64,000 bases of DNA, taken from CALREJ01 sp964533375. Its GTDB lineage: Bacteria > Patescibacteriota > Gracilibacteria > Peribacterales > Peribacteraceae. Positions 49,639-57,652 of the stretch are shown here, piece by piece. The stretch is from NCBI GenBank assembly GCA_964533375.1, contig CAZHLW010000001.1, positions 682,001-746,000 on the forward strand, in the 5' to 3' direction. Under the pieces are notes generated by a model. The model was not told where the DNA came from, did no database searches, and saw only the letters and a list, made by a program, of their open reading frames with translations. Both the position numbers and the translations under genes were made by a program. Numbering within the stretch: the first letter of the stretch is position 1; each line of letters begins with the position of its first letter.

Positions 49639-52600
49639 TTAGTTTGATTGTCCTTCGACCACGCTGACATTCTTCACGCCCACGTATCCCTTCGGGAAGG
49701 TGGCGACTTTCTTTGTGGGGTTCCAGGTGAAGTAAATGTCCAGGCCTGGCATGAACCAGTTGTTGCCTGTGTGGTAAGACGCACAGCTTCTTGGGAGCAC
49801 ACGGCGGTGCTCGTCGAGCGGTGTCCACTCTTCCAGGTTGTTGCGGACTTCCTCAAGGTAGATGCGTTCGTTGCGGATGCACTTGTTCCAGAGATCGTTT
49901 TCAGACACTGGGTAACCCTTTTCATCGAGCGGAACCTGGGTTGCTGCTGCAACGAGAGCCTTGGTTTCAACTTCTTTCTCACACAGAGGCTGCTTCAGAA
50001 CGCTGGCGATCAGATCGGCAGGACGGTTCATGGTGTCTGCAAGCTGATCGGCAATCCAGTCGATCAGACCATAGGTAACGGTGCGGGGCAGGGAGCGCTG
50101 GATGCCACAGAGGAATGCTTTCTCTTCATCGGACAGCGGGGTGTCGGCGCTACCTCCGAATGCGGCGGGAGCGACAGGACCTCCAAGACCGCGGGAGGCG
50201 GACATGACGCCCATCACGCTACCGAGGCGGTTTGTTTCACTTCCGCGGCGGGAACTGTTGCCGTCATCAAATCCTTCTTCATTGGCTTCGGTTGCACCGG
50301 TCGGAAGAACAGGCAGGTCGTCGTTTGTGACCGTACAGGTCAGGCTCTGGCCGTTCAGGATGGTTCCGGAACAGTCTGCAGAGTAGGTCGTGGTGTAATC
50401 GGCAGTGGCATTTTCCACAACATCGAATGCACCGGCATCAAGCGTGACGGTTGTACCGGAGCCGTCAGCAGCAGCGAATGTGGAAAGGCTGACGTTGGTT
50501 CCGTTCACGTTGATGGTGAAGGCGGATGCAACAGCGGAGCGGCCATCATTGTTGATGACGTTCTTGATGACGGTGAGCGTTCCTGCTTCATCGTCATTCG
50601 TGATGGTGCAGATCTTGTGATCACCCGGCAGCATGATGCCGCTACAGTCTGCACTCAGAGTGCCTGTGTAACCGGATACCGATGTTTCGGATGCGGTATA
50701 GGAACCGGCGTTCAGAACCACCACTGTTCCGAGAGCGTCACCGGAGAAGGTGGTCAGGCTCGGAGCGTTTCCTGTGACATGCATGGTGAAGTCAGCGGAT
50801 ACCAAAGCGCCGCCGTTGTCGTTGATCACTTCTTTAATAACAGTGAGTTCTGCAGGCTGGTCATCGTTCGTGATGATACAAACCTTCACATCACCCGGGT
50901 TCAGAAGAATAGAACCGGTAGCGGAACAGTCGCCGGTGAACATGAAGTCGTAGCCGGCTGCATTCGTTTCGGTCACCAGGTGGAGACCGGCATCGAAGGT
51001 GTTCTGTACGTTGGTGATGACAGAGTTGCCGTCCACAAAGAGCGGTACATCGACATCGAGCAGCGTACCGCTGTTGTCGTTCACCACGTGCTTGATGACA
51101 GTCAGCTTCGGAGCAATGTCGTCGTAGGTGACAGTGCAGGTTTTGACATCACTGAAGGTGAGGCTGATGGTTCCATCAGCAGCACAATCGGCATTGATCG
51201 TCTGTGTGTAGCCGGTCAGGCTGGTACCAGCAACCGTGTGTGTGCCGACAGTGTAGGTAGCTTGGACGCCGCTTGTAACAGCGCCGCCATCAACAGTCAC
51301 AGACACATCAGCAGAGGTTTTCGTACCACCGTTGTCGTTTACCATTACAATATTGACCGTCAGTTTCGGAGCCGGTGCAACAATAATTGTCCACGGGGTG
51401 CTCCAGACGCTGGAGTTTCCTGCGCCATCAACCGCACGAACATGCCAGTAGTAGGTGCCAACAGGTGTGCCGAGTGCCGGGATTTCAGACATCGAGAGCG
51501 GACCGGATGTGTACGCAGGCGATGTGAAGGAGCCATCAGGGTTCGTGGCCGGGTTTGTTGCGGACTGGTAGTAGTACGTAATCGGCATGGCTGGATCGGT
51601 CGTAATGTCGCTCCAGTCAATCTTGTCGAGCTGAGCCGGTGTGAGGGTGACGCCGTCTGCCGGTGACAGATGTGTCGGGGCCGGAGGACAGGTCTTGTTC
51701 CAGACGATGACAAATTTATTCGTCGTCATTCCGGTGAATGCAGGAATCGTCATACTAGGAACTGCAGCAGCTGCAAGCGCCTCGGTGTCGCCGGTTGTGT
51801 AACCAACCAGTGCGAACGGATAGGCTGCTGTGCAGGACACGGATGTGTCTTCGTAGGTGCTGTAGTCAGCGCCGTATGCGAGAGGAATCGTCTTTGCTTC
51901 GTAGGACGTCGGTGTGTTGTTACCGGTCTGACCGATGGTGTACGGGCTGCTGCCTGCACCGATGTTCGTCGCGTTATACACAGCAGTCATATTGAACGAC
52001 GAGCTGTTTGCATTCGGGACAGTCGCGTGCACTCCATTGATGTACTTGGCGATCGTGACGGTGACCATGGGGGCATACGTCATGACGCAAGACACCGGTG
52101 TTCCAACATTACCCAGAGAATCTGTCGGCGTGATTTGCACAGTGTACGTACCCGCTGCAGGAATACCTCCATTGTGGTGCGTGTTCGTGTGCACTTCCGT
52201 GTAGCCAACACCTGCCGGTCCGCTGAGAATCTTGTATTCATAAGATAGAGGCTGGTTTGGGGACACACCGGATTCAGCCCACTCGAAAGCGGCAAAGCCG
52301 GTTGTGTTTGTTGATCCACAAGGCTGGATAGCGGGACCGCTATCGTACGAGCCGCTGGTCTGATTGCGGAAACCAAGGAAAGTCACAGCAGGAGGTGCAA
52401 CGTAGTCGTACGTAACAGAGCAGGACTTCACATCGTTTGTAGCAAGTGTGATAGAACCGTTCGCTGCACAGTGACCGCTAATGGTCTTTGTGTAGCTAGC
52501 AAGTGTGTTACCGGCAACAGTGTGTGCACCGGCAGTGTATGTATTCTGAGCACCGCTCACGACAGCACCAGCATCAACTGTGAGTGACACATCTGCAATG

Positions 52601-53301
52601 GTCTTCGGACCGCCGTTCACTGTTGCAGTGACAGTCAGCTTCGGATCGACTGCAACGACGATTGTTTCTCCTGTGACGGAGACACCGTCGATGCGGAGAA
52701 TTTCGTCGCTGCTGTTTGCTGTATTGCGGAAGCGAACAAAGAAAGAAGAGTTGCTTAATGATCCCGGCAAATTAACTGTTTGCAATGCACTCCAGGCGCT
52801 TGTACCACCATTATCTGTGTCATCCAACTCATGAGTTGCGAGTGTGCTAAGGCCCGTAGGAGCATCACATGTGCCTCCTGTGTAATATTCAACGATACCC
52901 GCTTCTCCATCTTCTGCACTGTTATCATCTCTCCAGTAATAATTAATTTTCAGAGTATCCAAGCCTGCCGCATTCACAGAGCGACACATCCACTCACCAG
53001 GTCCTACTCTCACAAGAGCGCCAGCATTTGGACTTGGGCTATCTTCAGATCCAGAGCCACCGGGCTGTTGAATCTGAGTTGTAGCATCACCTTCATTACC
53101 TTCTTCATCCCAGTTTGGAATATCAGGGATAGTTGTATTCAGTCCAAAATCATCACTCCAAATAGTTGAAGCTGCTTCCACAGTCGGGACAGCGAGCGGA
53201 GCAAACACTCCGAGGGTTGTACCCAGGAGTACATTTGCGGAAAGAGCAGCGAGCGACGCAAAAGATGTCGCGCGCTTCAGAGAAATGAAAACACGTTCCA
53301 T
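49639..53301 (-). CDS. Giant repetitive surface protein (prealbumin/SpaA-like repeats)
   Basis: 1220 residues from ATG 53301. Signal peptide ~45 residues (ANVLLGTTLGVFAPLAVPT, ending VEA/AST). Residues ~45-205 resemble a lectin-like jelly roll with Trp and Cys. Then come at least five ~75-residue units of the form LTVIKxVxNDNGG ... CSVTYDD/CTITNDD, typical of DUF/SpaA-type beta-sandwich repeats in adhesins. A fibronectin-like part (APTHLSPADGVTLTPAQLDK) lies in the middle. The last ~190 residues form a distinct Cys-containing domain (FLCGIQRSLPRTVTYGLIDW). No LPxTG or C-terminal membrane helix. Likely secreted adhesin. Confidence 0.85.
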   Translation of the reverse strand: MERVFISLKRATSFASLAALSANVLLGTTLGVFAPLAVPTVEAASTIWSDDFGLNTTIPDIPNWDEEGNEGDATTQIQQPGGSGSEDSPSPNAGALVRVGPGEWMCRSVNAAGLDTLKINYYWRDDNSAEDGEAGIVEYYTGGTCDAPTGLSTLATHELDDTDNGGTSAWSALQTVNLPGSLSNSSFFVRFRNTANSSDEILRIDGVSVTGETIVVAVDPKLTVTATVNGGPKTIADVSLTVDAGAVVSGAQNTYTAGAHTVAGNTLASYTKTISGHCAANGSITLATNDVKSCSVTYDYVAPPAVTFLGFRNQTSGSYDSGPAIQPCGSTNTTGFAAFEWAESGVSPNQPLSYEYKILSGPAGVGYTEVHTNTHHNGGIPAAGTYTVQITPTDSLGNVGTPVSCVMTYAPMVTVTIAKYINGVHATVPNANSSSFNMTAVYNATNIGAGSSPYTIGQTGNNTPTSYEAKTIPLAYGADYSTYEDTSVSCTAAYPFALVGYTTGDTEALAAAAVPSMTIPAFTGMTTNKFVIVWNKTCPPAPTHLSPADGVTLTPAQLDKIDWSDITTDPAMPITYYYQSATNPATNPDGSFTSPAYTSGPLSMSEIPALGTPVGTYYWHVRAVDGAGNSSVWSTPWTIIVAPAPKLTVNIVMVNDNGGTKTSADVSVTVDGGAVTSGVQATYTVGTHTVAGTSLTGYTQTINADCAADGTISLTFSDVKTCTVTYDDIAPKLTVIKHVVNDNSGTLLDVDVPLFVDGNSVITNVQNTFDAGLHLVTETNAAGYDFMFTGDCSATGSILLNPGDVKVCIITNDDQPAELTVIKEVINDNGGALVSADFTMHVTGNAPSLTTFSGDALGTVVVLNAGSYTASETSVSGYTGTLSADCSGIMLPGDHKICTITNDDEAGTLTVIKNVINNDGRSAVASAFTINVNGTNVSLSTFAAADGSGTTVTLDAGAFDVVENATADYTTTYSADCSGTILNGQSLTCTVTNDDLPVLPTGATEANEEGFDDGNSSRRGSETNRLGSVMGVMSASRGLGGPVAPAAFGGSADTPLSDEEKAFLCGIQRSLPRTVTYGLIDWIADQLADTMNRPADLIASVLKQPLCEKEVETKALVAAATQVPLDEKGYPVSENDLWNKCIRNERIYLEEVRNNLEEWTPLDEHRRVLPRSCASYHTGNNWFMPGLDIYFTWNPTKKVATFPKGYVGVKNVSVVEGQSN

Positions 53302-53456
53302 AATGGGAAGGGGAAGGTGAAAAAGGCGAATACGGGTTGTTTGTACCATATTTTGGGCTAAATAGGCAAGGAAACTCACAATAAAAGCTATAACAGACAA
53401 AATGTTTTCCTCTGTTTCAATCGCCTCTGGAAATTTTCGTATACATTTTTTGTACT

Positions 53457-53480
53457 AAAAAAGCCCCTTGGATTGGGGCT
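53457..53480 (-). terminator. Terminator of the small gene 53498-53731
   Basis: AGCCCC (53462-53467) pairs with GGGGCT (53475-53480), loop of 7. On the minus strand it is followed by TTTTTT (53462-53457). Confidence 0.8.
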
Positions 53481-53497
53481 CTTTTGATAATCCCAAA

Positions 53498-53731
53498 TTA
53501 TGAAATTCGATCTTGTACCTTTTGTAATTCCCTATTCGCCCACATAGCTTCATCCCCTTCATTTCCCGGTCGATCGGATTCAATTGTAAGAATGTCACGG
53601 TGCTGTTGGATAATTTCAGAAATATTGGCCTTGATGCCTTTATCTTCAATCTGCTTTTCAATTCTACCGGCTAAACCTGGTACAGACTCATTGAGACGCT
53701 CACTTTCGGAGGAAGAAAATTTGAATGTCAT
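53498..53731 (-). CDS. Small hypothetical helical protein
   Basis: 77 residues, helical and acidic (LAGRIEKQIEDKGIKANISE, then IIQQHRDILTIESD). No family recognised. A TTGACA/TAAAAT promoter (53768-53741) with 9 nt to the ATG and a strong terminator directly downstream support expression. Confidence 0.65.
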   Translation of the reverse strand: MTFKFSSSESERLNESVPGLAGRIEKQIEDKGIKANISEIIQQHRDILTIESDRPGNEGDEAMWANRELQKVQDRIS

Positions 53732-53740
53732 AGTAGGTAC

Positions 53741-53768
53741 ATTTTAAATAATTTTATATTTTTGTCAA
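53741..53768 (-). promoter_or_regulatory. Promoter of the small gene 53731
   Basis: Minus strand TTGACA (53768-53763), 16-nt spacer, TAAAAT (53746-53741), 9 nt to ATG. Confidence 0.65.
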
Positions 53769-53770
53769 TA

Positions 53771-53799
53771 AAAAGCACCCCTTTCTGCGGAGTGCTTTT
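53771..53799 (-). terminator. Terminator of fusA
   Basis: AAAAGCAC (53771-53778) pairs with GTGCTTTT (53792-53799), 13-nt loop. On the minus strand the T-rich side and TTATTGAC follow. Confidence 0.8.
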
Positions 53800-53819
53800 T
53801 GAGAATTTCTTGAAGCGTT

Positions 53820-55937
53820 TTAGCCGTTTGAGCGGCTGGTTGCCACTCCCGAGCGGGCTGCGGCAATTTCGTCTGCTTTGTTCTTCGGCACTCTGAAGTA
53901 GTGGCTCGGTTCCATGGCGTAGCTTGCGCGGCCCTGGGTCATGGAACGCAGTTCTGTGGCGTAACCGAACATTTCGGAGAGCGGCACTTCTGCCTGAATG
54001 ACTTTGGCCATTCCACGGTCGGACTGGCTCTGGATCATACCGCGGCGGGAGTTCAGGTCGCCCATCACATCTCCCAGATAGTTTTCGCTGCAGGTGACTT
54101 CCACCTTCATGATCGGTTCGAGAATGACAGGATCTGCCTTCTTCGCCTGCTCCTGGAATCCGATGGAGGCTGCAAACTTGTAGGCCATTTCGGAGGAGTC
54201 CACGTCGTGGTAGGAACCGTCAAGCAGTTCGACCTTCACGTCCACAACCGGGTAACCGGCCTGGATACCTCTAGTCATACCTTCCTGGAATCCCTTGTCA
54301 CACGGTGCAATGAATTCGCGCGGGATGCGGCCTCCGACCACAGAGTTCACGAACTCGTAGCCCTTGCCCGGTTCCTGCGGGATCAGTTTGAAGACCACGT
54401 GTCCGTACTGACCACGACCACCTGTCTGCTTGATGTACTTGCTCTCGCCTTCCACTTCCTTCGTGATAGTTTCGCGGTAGGCAACCTGCGGCGTACCGAC
54501 GTTGGTTTCCACTTTGAATTCGCGGCGCATACGGTCGACCAGGATATCAAGGTGGAGTTCTCCCATTCCCGCGATGATGGTCTGGTTCGTTTCGTCGTCG
54601 GTGCGGACGCGGAAGGTTGGATCTTCTTCTGCAAGTTTGCTGAGGGCGATACCCATTTTTTCCTGGTCGGCTTTCGTCTTCGGCTCAATAGCAATGGAGA
54701 TAACCGGTTCTGCGAAAGTGATGCTTTCCAACTGGATTGGCTTGCCTTCGTCGCAGAGCGTGTCTCCGGTGCGGGTGTCTTTCAGTCCGATCACGGCACC
54801 AATGTCTCCGGCGCGGATTTCCTGGATTTCTTCGCGGGAGTTTGCGTGCAGGCGGACAAGGCGACCAATGCGTTCCTTCGCGTTCGAGCGCGGGTTGAAG
54901 ACGGCAGTACCGCTCTTCATCACTCCGGAGTAGACGCGGACGAATGTCAGACGGCCCACGAACGGGTCGGTGGCAATTTTGAATGCGAGTGCGGAGAGCG
55001 GCTCGTCATCGGACGGCTTACGCTCTTCAGGCTGTTCGGTTCCGGGGAGTGTCCCCTTGATGGACGGAACGTCGAGCGGGCACGGCAGGTAGGCGGCAAC
55101 ACCGTTGAGCACGAACTGCACACCCACGTTCTGAAGGCTGGATCCGCAGAAGACCGGATAAATCTTTCCAAGGACGGTTGCGTTGCGGATTCCCTGGAAC
55201 AGCTGCTCGTCTGTGAGCGCGCCGTTTTCCAGGAAGAGGTCGATAAGGTCATCGTTGTTCTCCGCCACTTTCTCCATCAGCACTGCGCGGTACTCCAGCA
55301 CCTGTTCGTTCATGTCTGCAGGAATATCAATTTCGATAATGTTTTCACCGTGCTTTCCTTCAAACTTGAAGGCTTTCTTCTTTACGAGGTCCACAATACC
55401 GGAGAAGTCGCTTTCTGCGCCGATCGGAAGCTGGACGGCAACGGCACTCTTGCTGAGGCGGTCATGAATGGAAGCCAGAGACATAAAGAAGTCTCCACCG
55501 GTCTTGTCCATTTTGTTGATGAAGGCACAGCGCGGCACTTTGTATTTGTCCGCCTGGCGCCACACGGTCTCGGACTGCGGTTCCACACCCTGCGATCCGT
55601 CGAACACCACGACTCCTCCGTCGAGCACGCGAAGGGAACGTTCCACTTCAGCGGTAAAGTCCACGTGACCAGGGGTGTCGATCAGGTTGATGGTGATGTC
55701 CACCTGTCCGCTCTCTCCCGGAACTTCACCTTTCCAGTGACACTGCGTTGCCGCAGCGGTGATGGTGATTCCGCGCTCGCGCTCCTGTTCCATCCAGTCC
55801 ATGGTTGCCTCACCTTCGTGCACTTCGCCGATTTTGTAGTTGCGGCCCGTGTAGAAGAGAATGCGCTCGGAGGTTGTCGTCTTTCCGGCATCGATGTGCG
55901 CAATAATACCGATGTTACGAACGTGCTTGAGGTCCAT
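53820..55937 (-). CDS. fusA: Elongation factor G
   Basis: 705 residues, normal length. GTPase motifs: GIIAHIDAGKTTTSERILFY (G1), RGITITAAATQC (G2), DTPGHVDFTAEVERSLRVLD (G3), and NKMDKTGGDF (G4). Domain II, III (FRVRTDDETNQTIIAGMGEL), IV (TGGRGQYGHVVFKLIP) and V (GYATELRSMTQGRASYAME) follow. It drives translocation on the ribosome. Preceded on the same strand by a small hypothetical gene, then rpsG, rpsL and rpoC. Confidence 0.97.
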   Translation of the reverse strand: MDLKHVRNIGIIAHIDAGKTTTSERILFYTGRNYKIGEVHEGEATMDWMEQERERGITITAAATQCHWKGEVPGESGQVDITINLIDTPGHVDFTAEVERSLRVLDGGVVVFDGSQGVEPQSETVWRQADKYKVPRCAFINKMDKTGGDFFMSLASIHDRLSKSAVAVQLPIGAESDFSGIVDLVKKKAFKFEGKHGENIIEIDIPADMNEQVLEYRAVLMEKVAENNDDLIDLFLENGALTDEQLFQGIRNATVLGKIYPVFCGSSLQNVGVQFVLNGVAAYLPCPLDVPSIKGTLPGTEQPEERKPSDDEPLSALAFKIATDPFVGRLTFVRVYSGVMKSGTAVFNPRSNAKERIGRLVRLHANSREEIQEIRAGDIGAVIGLKDTRTGDTLCDEGKPIQLESITFAEPVISIAIEPKTKADQEKMGIALSKLAEEDPTFRVRTDDETNQTIIAGMGELHLDILVDRMRREFKVETNVGTPQVAYRETITKEVEGESKYIKQTGGRGQYGHVVFKLIPQEPGKGYEFVNSVVGGRIPREFIAPCDKGFQEGMTRGIQAGYPVVDVKVELLDGSYHDVDSSEMAYKFAASIGFQEQAKKADPVILEPIMKVEVTCSENYLGDVMGDLNSRRGMIQSQSDRGMAKVIQAEVPLSEMFGYATELRSMTQGRASYAMEPSHYFRVPKNKADEIAAARSGVATSRSNG

Positions 55938-55944
55938 GTTTTTA

Positions 55945-56035
55945 GGAGTGAGGAAGTAGGAGTTAGGAATTAGGGAAGAGTGGAAACCCCTAAAGCTAAC
56001 AGCTGTGAGCTAAAAGCTCATAAAAGCTGGGGTAC
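55945..56035. repeat. Word repeats upstream of fusA
   Basis: Bases 55950-55975 are AGGAGTTAGGAATTAGGG-type. Bases 55992-56035 repeat AGCTAACAGCTGTGAGCTAAAAGCTCATAAAAGCTG-like words (AGCT every ~9-12 nt). They fill most of the 147-nt gap between fusA and the preceding gene. Confidence 0.65.
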
Positions 56036-56084
56036 TCTACAGAAGAGCCTCCTTAGATGCAATTGGAATTCCCGTCGCTTTGGC

Positions 56085-56450
56085 CTATGAAGGCACTTTT
56101 TTTGTGAAGACACGCCAGAGGCGCTGGAAAGGCCGAGGGCGGTGTCGCGTATGCGCTTTTTCTTTGATGTTGTCGGTATCCACATCAATCAGATTCCAGA
56201 GCATGGTTTTGAGGATATCCTGGAAATCATGCGGCAGAATGCGGCTGGCTTTCGCTTCTTCGCCCACTATATGAAAAATACTTTCCGTCAGCTGCGTATA
56301 CCACGACCGGGAGAGGGTGTCTGTAATCACCTTTCCACTCGCCTCCAGCTGCCGGACGGCGTTATCGACTTCCACCTCTATAATCTGCCCAAGGAGATCG
56401 GTATCAAAGTATGTGACAGGCGCAGGACCGGATGCAGGAGTGTGTGTCAT
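56085..56450 (-). CDS. Hypothetical protein in the str operon
   Basis: 121 residues with no recognised family. Helical (LLGQIIEVEVDNAVRQLEAS, then TQLTESIFHIVGEEAKASRI) with a basic C-terminal end (HTRHRPRPFQRLWRVFTKK). It lies between rpsG and fusA, an unusual insertion in this otherwise conserved cluster, behind a strong promoter (56487-56514) that would also serve fusA. Confidence 0.7.
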   Translation of the reverse strand: MTHTPASGPAPVTYFDTDLLGQIIEVEVDNAVRQLEASGKVITDTLSRSWYTQLTESIFHIVGEEAKASRILPHDFQDILKTMLWNLIDVDTDNIKEKAHTRHRPRPFQRLWRVFTKKVPS

Positions 56451-56486
56451 GGGAGTGTGATTGTGTGTGAATTTTAAAGCGGAAAC

Positions 56487-56514
56487 ATTATACTCATTTT
56501 ACATTTCATGTCAA
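56487..56514 (-). promoter_or_regulatory. Strong promoter before the 121-aa gene and fusA
   Basis: Minus strand TTGACA (56514-56509), 16-nt spacer, TATAAT (56492-56487). Both hexamers are consensus. Confidence 0.8.
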
Positions 56515-56580
56515 TGGTCAAGTGCGTGTTTTTTGGCTTATTGCAGGCAAAATGTAACGTTTGCTTTTCAAGGTACTAAC

Positions 56581-56601
56581 AAAAAAGAGCCTTTCGGCCC
56601 T
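56581..56601 (-). terminator. Terminator after rpsG
   Basis: Minus strand AGGGCC-GAAA-GGCTCT (56601-56586) followed by TTTTTT (to 56581). It separates rpoC-rpsL-rpsG from the fusA unit. Confidence 0.75.
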
Positions 56602-56628
56602 TTCTGTGTATCTACACTAGTGAATCGC

Positions 56629-57081
56629 TTATTTAGCGAGATGCGCAAAGGCCTTGTTAGCTTGCGCCATCTTCATCACATCGAGCTTTTTCTTGATAGC
56701 GCCTCCCTGCTCTGCGGATGCATCGAGCAGTTCCATTGCGAGTTTCTGTGCCATCGGCATACCCTTGCGTTCGCGTGCGGCAGTCAGAATCCAGCGGGTG
56801 GAGAGGGCAACCTGGCGCTTTGGGGTGACTTCGGTCGGCACCTGGTACACAGAACCGGCAACGCGCTTCGGGCGGACTTCAATCAGCGGTGTGGCGTTCA
56901 GGACGGCCTTCGAAAACACCTCCATCGGCTCTTCCTTCGTGCGGGTTTTGATGACACCAAGGGCATCTGCAAAGATACGGCGGGCCGTCGACTTCTTGCC
57001 GCGCTTCATGATGCAGTTGATGAATTTCTCAACCGACGGGTTGGAACCTTGGACGATGTAGGGCTTAACGGGCTTGGCCAT
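56629..57081 (-). CDS. rpsG: Ribosomal protein uS7
   Basis: 150 residues. VEKFINCIMKRGKKSTARRI, FSKAVLNATPLIEVRPKRV, GSVYQVPTEVTPKRQVALS, RWILTAARERKGMPMAQKLA and EQGGAIKKKLDVMKMAQANK match uS7. It nucleates assembly of the 30S head. rpsL lies upstream, fusA downstream, as in the str operon. Confidence 0.96.
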   Translation of the reverse strand: MAKPVKPYIVQGSNPSVEKFINCIMKRGKKSTARRIFADALGVIKTRTKEEPMEVFSKAVLNATPLIEVRPKRVAGSVYQVPTEVTPKRQVALSTRWILTAARERKGMPMAQKLAMELLDASAEQGGAIKKKLDVMKMAQANKAFAHLAK

Positions 57082-57084
57082 GAT

Positions 57085-57119
57085 GACGGGTTATGGGTAA
57101 CGAGTTATGGGTTATGGGA
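57085..57119. repeat. 35-nt GTTATGGG word repeat, copy 2
   Basis: Fills the gap between rpsL and rpsG. It matches 29191-29225 at 32 of 35 positions in the same plus-strand orientation, though the host genes lie on opposite strands. Confidence 0.85.
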
Positions 57120-57557
57120 TTATTTAGCTGGAGCAGCTCCTGGCTTCGGACGGCGGGCACCGTAGCGGGAGCGACCCTGCTTGCGGTTGCGGACGCCTTC
57201 GGTGTCCAACACACCACGGATGATGTGGTAACGGACTCCCGGAAGGTCTTTCACACGGCCACCGCGGACAAGGACAACGGAGTGTTCCTGCAGGTTGTGG
57301 CCTTCTCCCATAATGTAGGCCTTCACTTCGTGACCGTTTGTGAGGCGAACGCGGGCGATCTTACGCAAAGCGGAGTTCGGCTTTTTCGGGGTCATGGTCG
57401 TGACTTTCAGACAGACACCGCGCTTGAAAGGGGCGCCTTTTGGCAGCGGGGATGGACGCATTTTGAGGGCGTTCCATGTGTACTGCAGGGCGGGAGCCTT
57501 GCTTTTCACGCGCTTATTGCGGCGTGGACTGCGGATGAGCTGGTTGATGGTTGGCAT
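57120..57557 (-). CDS. rpsL: Ribosomal protein uS12
   Basis: 145 residues. Family start PTINQLIRSPRRNKRVKSKA, then GVCLKVTTMTPKKPNSALRK, IARVRLTNGHEVKAYIMGEG, HNLQEHSVVLVRGGRVKDLP and GVRYHIIRGVLD. The PNSALRK loop with Lys in the decoding region is wild type. The N-terminal half is a little longer than in E. coli (124 residues). Located between rpoC and rpsG. Confidence 0.96.
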   Translation of the reverse strand: MPTINQLIRSPRRNKRVKSKAPALQYTWNALKMRPSPLPKGAPFKRGVCLKVTTMTPKKPNSALRKIARVRLTNGHEVKAYIMGEGHNLQEHSVVLVRGGRVKDLPGVRYHIIRGVLDTEGVRNRKQGRSRYGARRPKPGAAPAK

Positions 57558-57622
57558 AAGGGTGCGGGGATCTTAAGGGATTGGTCTTTTTAAGTAAAGA
57601 GGTTATTCGGAGGATTATGGAG

Positions 57623-57643
57623 GGGCGGGATGACATCCCGCCC
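57623..57643. repeat. Perfect palindrome between rpoC and rpsL
   Basis: GGGCGGGAT - GAC - ATCCCGCCC, 9-bp stem and 3-nt loop, 10 nt past the rpoC stop. No T-run on the minus strand, so it is not a standard terminator; it could be a processing or partial attenuation site. Confidence 0.65.
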
Positions 57644-57652
57644 TTACGGGCA

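Noticed and set aside
53901..55973. 690-codon frame antisense to fusA
   Set aside because: It is the mirror of a highly conserved gene, has no homologous motifs, and arises from the codon bias of fusA. The same holds for long antisense frames over gyrB (5101-6141), rpoC (57581-59758), nrdJ (41028-42203) and the surface-protein gene (49648-51666).
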